Of a DNA stretch of 11,613 nucleotides, positions 6,201 through 11,613 are shown one piece after another. Under the pieces are notes generated by a model. It saw nothing but the letters and a program-made list of their open reading frames with translations. It had not been told where the DNA came from and did no database searches. Source of the DNA: an uncultured Prevotella sp. (GTDB taxonomy: Bacteria; Bacteroidota; Bacteroidia; Bacteroidales; Bacteroidaceae); NCBI GenBank assembly GCA_937898715.1, contig CALEKA010000027.1, forward strand, positions 1-11,613, in the 5' to 3' direction. How positions within the stretch are numbered: position 1 is the stretch's first letter; the number at the start of each line of letters is the position of its first letter. A program made the position numbers and the translations under genes.

Positions 6201-6303
6201 TAGGGATTGTTTTGTATGCTTGCTTTATGTTGTGTACGGAGCGCTTTTCAGAAAATAGCTATGGGCTTTTCTTCGTGATGGAATGCTCGGTGCATATTCT
6301 TTG

Positions 6304-6311
6304 CAAAAATA
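6304..6311 (-). promoter_or_regulatory. Probable -7 element of the gyrB promoter
   Basis: TATTTTTG on the minus strand matches TAnnTTTG, about 100 bases upstream of ATG 6200. No clear TTTG stands 19-21 bases further up, so the -33 half is weak or absent. The start would fall near 6297. Confidence 0.45.
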
Positions 6312-6385
6312 CTGTTTTTCTTTGAGATATAAGAATTTTTCGCTTGCGATTTATGGCTAAAAACGTGCTTCATGTAGGTGCTTTT

Positions 6386-6550
6386 ATAGGAAGTGGGGGC
6401 GAAGTGTCTCGCTTCGGCCAGCCTCACGAAGGCTCGATGCCGAGTGGGGCTGAATGGACACGGACTCTATGTGGATAGTACAACGATACAAGGGGACTTC
6501 TAATCCCCTTGTATCGTGCCGAAGCGGGACACTTCGCCCCCACTTCCTAT
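6386..6550. repeat. Compound inverted repeat upstream of gyrB
   Basis: Two 33-bp outer arms (6386-6418 and 6518-6550) are inverted with one mismatch. Directly inside the right arm lies a perfect 14-bp hairpin with a seven-base loop (6483-6496 and 6504-6517). Each arm is again a small hairpin: CGAAGTG-TCT-CGCTTCG at 6400-6416. The layout, the GGGGGCGA lead-in and the seven-base stem match the element at 4003-4211, yet the bases differ in a pairing-preserving way. It fills much of the gap between gyrB and the next gene. Confidence 0.85.
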
Positions 6551-6577
6551 GAAGCGTCGTGCTGCCGTGCATACACA

Positions 6578-6610
6578 CAAAAAGCGCAGCCCTCGAGAGG
6601 AGGACTGCGC
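6578..6610 (-). terminator. Intrinsic terminator of the 1232-aa secreted protein gene
   Basis: On the minus strand GCGCAG (6610-6605) pairs with CTGCGC (6589-6584), with an inner CCTC/GAGG pair and a five-base loop, followed by TTTTTGTG. A second perfect nine-bp stem, CTTATCGCC/GGCGATAAG (6622-6630 and 6642-6650), lies between it and the stop codon, so the transcript would end in two stacked hairpins. Confidence 0.8.
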
Positions 6611-6667
6611 CTTGTATTTACCTTATCGCCTTATGGAGTGGGGCGATAAGCGAAGTGAGAGATTTGC

Positions 6668-9600
6668 TTACTTTACAAGCACCTTCTGGCCACCTACTAC
6701 GTAGATACCAGCGGGGAGGTTGTTAGTAGCGTTAGCGCTCTTCACGTTCTTGCGGATGAGTGTACCATCGATGCTGTATACGTTGACGATAGCGGGGAGA
6801 ACTACTGCCTTGGCAGTGTTGATGCCCGTTACGCTTACGTTGCCGAGAGCGATAGTAGCGTCGCCTGTTTCAGCAGTTACATCGCAAGCACCGTTGAGTA
6901 CACCTGAGTTGCAACCAATAGTGGTGCTTGTAGAAGCCTGAGCGATCTTACCATCTGCATTGAAGAATGCGAAGTTGCTAGAACCAGAGATGCTGCTTGT
7001 CATGGTACCGATGAAACCGTTACCCTGAGTTACCTCGAAGTTGTAAGCGGGCAGTTTGCCGTCTTCGAGCTGGTCAGCGTCAGCTACTGTCATAGCTACC
7101 TTGTCACCATGATCTACGCTCAGCGGAGTGTAGATGAACGGAGTACCTGCGGGGATTACGTCTTGGTATTCAGCGAGGACGAGCTTGCTGTTGTCAGAAG
7201 ATACACCGAGAACCTTGTAAGCGTGTTCGATTGTACCAGCGGTGCTGGTAGGATCGATTGCTACAGGCATTGTAGCGATGTAGAAGTTTTCGCCTTCGTC
7301 GGTGAACTTCTTACCATCTACGTAAACGTTCTGGTTGGCGTTGAAGTCAGAAACTTCGTCGAGCTTCCAGTAAGAGCTGGGGTCTGCAGCATCGTTCCAA
7401 GCAACAACGGTAGTCTGAGCACCGTTGGTGTTGAGGTAAGTCTGCTTGCCATCGTTCTTAGAACCATCGTGAGAAACACCGGCTACGAGGCGGAAGGTCT
7501 TAGCACCTACACCTTCTACGGGGATTTCTACGGGAGTAGTGCTCTGGAGCACCTGACCATTCTGAGGAGCGAGGTACATACCAGTACCTACGTTGCGGAG
7601 AACTACCTTGCCTTCGCCGCTCTTCTCTGCGTACCATGCAGTACGGAGATCAGTAGTAACGTCGATAGTATCGGTGAGGAGACCTTCATATTCTTCAGCT
7701 GTCTTAGCTTCGGTGATGTCGGCTGAACCATCAGCACGGAAGAACTTCACAGTACCCTGCTGAGAACCGTTGTTTACAGAAGTAGAAGCGTCGTTGTTGG
7801 GAGAGTAAACGATAGAGTTGTAAAGTGTACCATCGAAGCCTTCGCCTGAAGTACCAACCTTAGTAGAGGCTGAGTGGAGCATGTAGATCTTACCAGCTTC
7901 GGGGAGGATGATAGATGCCTTGAACTTAGCGAGAGCGGCGTTGATAGCGTTTACAGCTTCGTTGATAGCGTTAACGTCGGTGCTGCTGAAGTCGTTGTAA
8001 CCATCGAGAGTAGTCTCGAGTTCAGTTGCAGCTTCTTCATCGTAGAGACCGAGTTCGGTACCGATGAGGCTGTTGTCCTGAGCACTCTTGAGGAATGACT
8101 TAGCAGAAGCAAGAGCCTTAGATACGCGAGTTGCGTCGGGATAGTTGTTTACGAAGTTGTCGTAAGCAGCCTGGAGAGCGTTGATGTCTTCCTGAGTAGC
8201 GTTGCCAGCGAGCTTAGCCTTGGCAACGTTGATCTGTTCAGCAAGAGCGTTCTTAACAGCTGCGGGAACGGCAGCCATCTCAGCAGTTTCAGTAGCTACA
8301 GCGTCAGCGTTAGCCTGCCAGATGTTGGCCTGGCTCAAAGTGAAGTAGCCACGTTTGGTGTTGTTGTTGGTCTTGTTGTAGATTGTACCTACAGCAGCAA
8401 GCTTGATGTACTTGTAAGAGCCATCAAACTTCACGTAAGCAGTACCGATACCATCTTCGATGGTCTTTTCGTCGTGAGCCTGATTCTCAGCAAAGCCAGC
8501 AGCTTTTGCATCGTTAGCAGTCCAAGCGGGGTAAGTAGCGGGGTATGCCCAGTTGATGGCAGCAGTACCGAGGTCGGTCCACTGAGCAGCGTCTGCGTTA
8601 GCAGCGTCGAACTCGTTAGCACCATAAACCTCGAAGATAGTAGGATAGTCGTTTCCAGTATAACGCTTTGCGAGTTTTACTTCGAGAGCGCCAGATACGG
8701 CTTCGTTAAGAGTAGCTACGAGATAGTGGTTCTTAGTGAATGTCGGAGTGAATTCACCTGCAGACCACTGAGAGTGGAAGTAAGTGTTGAGGTTAGCATC
8801 GTTGAGTGCCATGTAAGTACCTTCGCTATCTTCCTTAGCGTTGCTATACCAGTTGGTGTGTTCTTCGTCTACGCCCGGTTCTACGAGGTAGCCATCGTGA
8901 GTGAAGTCTTCGTCAGTACCAGCTACAGAAGAAGAACCGTAAACGATACCCTTGTTGTAGGCATTGAATGCAGTAGAGAATACATCAGCCAACTTAGAGT
9001 TGAGCGCTTCTTGCTTAACCTGTGCTATCAAGGTGTTGAATGCAGACTCGTCAACAGATTCGAATACGAAGTGGTTACCTGGATCAGTATCAGATGTCCA
9101 GTTGAGCACTCTACCATCGGGGTTAGTACAAACGATTTCTTGTGTGCCCTCGGGCTGGAAACGGTAAGCAGACTTGCTTACTTTGCCATCGTGAAGAGTA
9201 ATGAAGTTTACTGCAGCATCGCCGAGGATGTAGTGTCCGTCCTTAGCAGTCTTCTGCATGTAGCCTTCCTTGCTGACGTTGTAGAGAGTAGCAACATCCT
9301 TACCGTCAGCGTTCTTAGAAACAGTTACGCGCCATACGTAGGGCACCAAGTCTGTAGTAAGTGTGCCATCGTATGAAATGTTCTTACAAGAAGCACGATT
9401 TACTGTACCTGAAGTCTCACCATAGAGATACTGCTTGGTGTCGCGCATGTCGTGGATGAGGTAGAGACCATTAGCCAAAGGAATCTGAGCAGCTTCTACA
9501 GCTTCGAGAGTGCTCTTAATCTTAGTGCAAAGAGCTTCATAGGCTTCGTCAGAGAGGGATTGTTCCTGAGCTGCAGTAGCTTCGGTGAAGACATCCTGAG

Positions 9601-10366
9601 CAGCCTTTACGAGGTCAGCAGGGTAAGTACCTCCAGTAGTACCAACAGTGAAGCGGTCAGAGGGAGCGCCTTCGCTGTAGTAGAAGTCGTAGTAAGCATC
9701 AAACTTCTCCTTGCCTGAGAGAAGGGAGATTGTGCGAATCTGCCATACATTGGTGTCGTTGTAGATAGAATAGAATATGCTACCTGAGTAGTGACCAATG
9801 AATTCAGCGTGAACATTACCATCTTTGTCTGTAAAGATAGTGTTTGCACGAGCAAGTACGAAACCAGCCTCGTTTGCGAAAGCTGTGGCCTGAGTAGCGT
9901 AGTCAGTAGCACTTGTAGCGTCTGCAATCTGGAACTGCTTACAAGTGACCTTCATGGCTTGGCTTGCATCAGTGGTAGTGGGGAACATCTTGCCATCAAA
10001 TGGGTTATCTGATGTGTCCTCACCTTCACCGCTACCATCAAAGGCAGGTGCAAGTGCGTGATCCTTGAAGTAGAGGCCTGTCGACTTCTGCTTGAGAGTG
10101 TAAACATTCTCTCCGTTGTTGTCTGTACCAGCAGCTTCAAGAACGAAGATCTGGTCTGCGGATGTAGTGGTGCTAAAGCCAGATCCATTGAAGAATCCGC
10201 CACCACCATCATATGAGCCCAAGGCTTTCAAGACGATGTCCTTTCCAACGAACGAGTTAACGTCGCTGAGAGGGTCACTCACCTTGTAGTCTTGCGCAAC
10301 CGCAGAGGTAATTCCCGCTAATGTAAGCAGGAACAATGAAAGGAAATAGTTGTAAAACCTTTTCAT
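6668..10366 (-). CDS. Large secreted multi-domain protein with C-terminal sorting domain
   Basis: This 1232-residue secreted protein looks like a surface adhesin or glycan-binding protein. A signal peptide (MKRFYNYF, hydrophobic core, cleavage near AVA|Q at 24) is followed by three ricin-like or beta-trefoil-like stretches (about 40-245, 297-445 and 822-1002; for example GLYLIHD and GKIYMLHS openings), an F5/8 type C-like domain (about 489-683, with LNDANLNTYFHSQW and HYLVATL), and helical FIVAR-like pieces (about 250-295 and 702-817). The end, NVYSIDGTLIRK (1195-1206) to LPAGIYVVGGQKVLVK (1217-1232), has the form of a type IX secretion sorting domain. No catalytic motif was found. Domain names are by eye; secretion and sorting are the firmer part. 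It is transcribed alone. Confidence 0.8.
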   Translation of the reverse strand: MKRFYNYFLSLFLLTLAGITSAVAQDYKVSDPLSDVNSFVGKDIVLKALGSYDGGGGFFNGSGFSTTTSADQIFVLEAAGTDNNGENVYTLKQKSTGLYFKDHALAPAFDGSGEGEDTSDNPFDGKMFPTTTDASQAMKVTCKQFQIADATSATDYATQATAFANEAGFVLARANTIFTDKDGNVHAEFIGHYSGSIFYSIYNDTNVWQIRTISLLSGKEKFDAYYDFYYSEGAPSDRFTVGTTGGTYPADLVKAAQDVFTEATAAQEQSLSDEAYEALCTKIKSTLEAVEAAQIPLANGLYLIHDMRDTKQYLYGETSGTVNRASCKNISYDGTLTTDLVPYVWRVTVSKNADGKDVATLYNVSKEGYMQKTAKDGHYILGDAAVNFITLHDGKVSKSAYRFQPEGTQEIVCTNPDGRVLNWTSDTDPGNHFVFESVDESAFNTLIAQVKQEALNSKLADVFSTAFNAYNKGIVYGSSSVAGTDEDFTHDGYLVEPGVDEEHTNWYSNAKEDSEGTYMALNDANLNTYFHSQWSAGEFTPTFTKNHYLVATLNEAVSGALEVKLAKRYTGNDYPTIFEVYGANEFDAANADAAQWTDLGTAAINWAYPATYPAWTANDAKAAGFAENQAHDEKTIEDGIGTAYVKFDGSYKYIKLAAVGTIYNKTNNNTKRGYFTLSQANIWQANADAVATETAEMAAVPAAVKNALAEQINVAKAKLAGNATQEDINALQAAYDNFVNNYPDATRVSKALASAKSFLKSAQDNSLIGTELGLYDEEAATELETTLDGYNDFSSTDVNAINEAVNAINAALAKFKASIILPEAGKIYMLHSASTKVGTSGEGFDGTLYNSIVYSPNNDASTSVNNGSQQGTVKFFRADGSADITEAKTAEEYEGLLTDTIDVTTDLRTAWYAEKSGEGKVVLRNVGTGMYLAPQNGQVLQSTTPVEIPVEGVGAKTFRLVAGVSHDGSKNDGKQTYLNTNGAQTTVVAWNDAADPSSYWKLDEVSDFNANQNVYVDGKKFTDEGENFYIATMPVAIDPTSTAGTIEHAYKVLGVSSDNSKLVLAEYQDVIPAGTPFIYTPLSVDHGDKVAMTVADADQLEDGKLPAYNFEVTQGNGFIGTMTSSISGSSNFAFFNADGKIAQASTSTTIGCNSGVLNGACDVTAETGDATIALGNVSVTGINTAKAVVLPAIVNVYSIDGTLIRKNVKSANATNNLPAGIYVVGGQKVLVK

Positions 10367-10473
10367 TTGCGTGAGTAATTATTAAAGTTAAACATAGAAT
10401 TGAGTTCAGATTTAAGAGGCGCATGCACTATGCACCCTTGCTCCGTAAAGAGCTAATGCTCCATATTACGCGG

Positions 10474-10507
10474 CAAAGATAACGTTTTATTTTGCAATGT
10501 AGCAATC
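10474..10507 (-). promoter_or_regulatory. Promoter of the 1232-aa secreted protein gene
   Basis: On the minus strand ATTG (10507-10504) and TATCTTTG (10481-10474) are 22 bases apart, close to the Bacteroidetes consensus. The start near 10467 gives a leader of about 100 bases whose first bases fold into a hairpin (CGTAA/TTACG with an inner GAGC/GCTC, 10444-10470), which could stabilise the message. Confidence 0.65.
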
Positions 10508-10636
10508 TTTTCGCATATCTTTTTTTAGGATTTAATAGTTTATAAGGATTGATGTTGCTAAGAGAGGTATGCAAATTAAGTGTTTCCTATCTGCAATTAC
10601 GCATATTCTGTATATGAATACGCGCATTCTTTAAAC

Positions 10637-10672
10637 AAACGAGGCTGTACAGCTCTCTGTACAGCCTCATTT
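10637..10672 (-). terminator. Strong hairpin terminator, possibly bidirectional
   Basis: GAGGCTGTACAG (10641-10652) and CTGTACAGCCTC (10657-10668) form a perfect 12-bp stem with a four-base loop, flanked by AAA and TTT. On the minus strand GTTTGTTT follows. It could end the short transcript from the 10716-10746 promoter or read-through from the gene at 10871-11539. Between it and the promoter at 10474-10507 only an imperfect inverted pair (CGCATATTC/GAATACGCG, 10600-10624) stands out. Confidence 0.75.
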
Positions 10673-10709
10673 AGGACAAGAACATAACAATCTATGTATT
10701 CTACTTAAC
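10637..10709 (-). ncRNA. Candidate short RNA between promoter and terminator
   Basis: A complete promoter (10716-10746) and a strong hairpin terminator (10637-10672), both on the minus strand, enclose about 70 bases with no worthwhile reading frame; the only open frame near its start is MFLS. That layout would make a small RNA with a 5' single-stranded part and a 3' hairpin. Both signals are seen; the RNA itself is inferred and has no family I recognise. Confidence 0.35.
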
Positions 10710-10715
10710 TCGGTG

Positions 10716-10746
10716 CAAAGATACGGCGACTTCCAGACCTTGCCAA
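10716..10746 (-). promoter_or_regulatory. Orphan promoter in the intergenic region
   Basis: On the minus strand TTG (10746-10744) and TATCTTTG (10723-10716) are separated by exactly 20 bases. No coding sequence begins before the hairpin at 10641-10668. The next gene downstream has its own promoter at 10474-10507. Confidence 0.65.
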
Positions 10747-10796
10747 TACCTATATATGGGTATTTGTGGCTTTTCTCCGTTTGATGCGCGCCTTTT

Positions 10797-10873
10797 TGCT
10801 CTTTGCTGCGGCTTCAACCTGCTTAGTACTGCGACTTCAATCCTGCTCTTTGTTGCGGCTTTAATCCTGCTTA
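10797..10873. repeat. Three degenerate 23-24 bp tandem repeats
   Basis: Units at 10797-10819, 10820-10843 and 10844-10867 share the pattern TGCTnnnTnnTGCGrCTTyAAyCC, and a fourth TGCTTA begins at 10868. The array abuts and overlaps the stop codon of the porin-type gene at 10871-10873, so it forms the start of that gene's 3' tail. Confidence 0.75.
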
Positions 10874-11539
10874 TTTTAGTTTGTATCCGAGCGAGATAAG
10901 GGCGGAAATGTTGCGCGAGCCATTGGTATTGAACTTTGCTAAGCCGAAGTCGGCTTCCAGTCCGAGGGTGAAACTTGTGGGGAATTGATAACCCACAAAG
11001 GCTTGTATGCCGTAGTCCCAGCGATGGGTGCCTGGCTCATTGAAGGTCTTCTTCTCGTAGTAATAGCGATCTACGCCGCTTTGCTCTGTGTCGCCTTTTG
11101 TCTTCTGTTTACCGCTCACACCATAGGCGGCGTATGGGCCTGCGCTCAGTACGACGTAACGCGACTCTCCTGTGCGCCAGAAGTAGGAGAAGAGCAAGGG
11201 AAGTTCCACGTAGTTTTGCGTGGCGCTGCGGTTCATCGTTGCGGTGAGGGGGGCTCCAGTGTCGGGGTCGTACATCTGCTGATGGTCGTCGTCGAATACG
11301 AAGACGGTCTCGTTGGGGTCTTTCCATCCTTTGCCGTAGATTTCGAGGCCGGGAGTGAAGCTCCAGTGCTGATTAAGCTCTATTTCGTAGCCTACGCCAA
11401 TCTTGAATGCGCCTACGGCTTCGGCTTTCCCGTAGTGGGAGGAGAGGCCGCCGCCAAACTTGAAATGTACGCTTTGTGCGTTCAGGCTGAGGCTGAACGC
11501 ACAGAGCAGGAGAATGAGGAGAGGGTGCTTGATTGTCAT
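10871..11539 (-). CDS. Outer-membrane beta-barrel protein (porin family, 222 aa)
   Basis: This is a second small outer-membrane beta-barrel protein of the Bacteroidetes type (OMP_b-brl_2-like). The signal peptide (MTIKHP, then LLILLLCAFSLSL, cleavage near LNA|Q, residue 21) is followed by strands such as VHFKFGGGLSSHYG, GVGYEIELNQHWSFTPGLEIYG, QNYVELPLLFSYFW, YVVLSAGPYAAYGV and YGIQAFVGYQF. It ends LISLGYKLK rather than with a terminal phenylalanine. The acidic FDDDHQQMYDPDTG stretch is probably an exposed loop. It is not closely similar to the 205-residue protein in this window beyond the fold. The frame stays open upstream of ATG 11539 through the 9-bp repeat, but the signal peptide fits only the chosen start. 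Its promoter lies right of the window or within the repeat. Confidence 0.85.
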   Translation of the reverse strand: MTIKHPLLILLLCAFSLSLNAQSVHFKFGGGLSSHYGKAEAVGAFKIGVGYEIELNQHWSFTPGLEIYGKGWKDPNETVFVFDDDHQQMYDPDTGAPLTATMNRSATQNYVELPLLFSYFWRTGESRYVVLSAGPYAAYGVSGKQKTKGDTEQSGVDRYYYEKKTFNEPGTHRWDYGIQAFVGYQFPTSFTLGLEADFGLAKFNTNGSRNISALISLGYKLK

Positions 11540-11558
11540 GTTGAGGGGGTGGGAATCC

Positions 11559-11613
11559 CTAGTATTTCTAGTGATTCTAGTATTTCTAGTGATTCTAGTA
11601 TTTCTAGTGATTC
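11559..11613. repeat. 9-bp tandem array upstream of the porin gene
   Basis: Six nonamers, alternating CTAGTATTT and CTAGTGATT, run from 11559 to 11612, and the final C starts another, so the array continues off the window. It forms three 18-bp higher-order units, identical in the visible part. It starts 19 bases upstream of the porin start codon, in the leader or promoter zone. Because the unit is a multiple of three, copy changes would keep any upstream frame. Slippage could alter spacing and expression. Confidence 0.95.

Noticed and set aside
8474..9376. 300-codon open frame antisense to the large secreted protein gene
   Set aside because: It is a shadow of a long coding sequence with repetitive codon use. 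It has no promoter or ribosome site, and its translation is low-complexity.

Overview
The window reads as a chromosomal segment of a Bacteroidales bacterium. Three things point there: promoters match the Bacteroidetes pattern (TTG or TTTG, 19-22 bases, TAnnTTTG); the signal peptides end in NA|Q or VA|Q; and a large secreted protein ends in a type IX secretion-style sorting domain. A Prevotella-like host is my best guess, but it rests on general resemblance only.

Positions 1-2580 are an accessory element, visibly more AT-rich than the rest and cut off by the left window edge. It carries four forward genes in one probable operon: an excisionase-type winged-helix protein (104-394), an unrecognised 175-residue protein (391-918), a replication initiator of the filamentous-phage gene II/X type (1010-1951), and a helix-turn-helix protein resembling small terminase-type DNA-binding proteins (2011-2508). 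A strong terminator closes the operon. The two long gaps between genes carry the same 39-bp leader sequence with an ATTAC-N7-GTAAT core. A palindromic operator-like site sits where transcription should start, at the left edge. No integrase, coat gene or Zot-type morphogenesis ATPase is visible; these may lie to the left, or the element may be a satellite.

The element abuts a tRNA-Leu(CAA) gene on the minus strand (2711-2792) with its own promoter and terminator. The remaining host genes are all on the minus strand and appear to be separate transcription units: a 205-residue outer-membrane beta-barrel protein (3105-3722), gyrB (4242-6200), a 1232-residue secreted multi-domain adhesin-like protein (6668-10366) and a second outer-membrane beta-barrel protein (10871-11539).

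The spaces between host genes hold most of the unexplained structure. Compound inverted repeats of one related family lie on both sides of gyrB (4003-4211 and 6386-6550). A self-contained promoter-plus-hairpin unit at 10637-10746 may encode a short RNA. Degenerate 23-24 bp tandem repeats follow one porin gene, and a 9-bp tandem array lies 19 bases upstream of its start codon and runs off the right end of the window.
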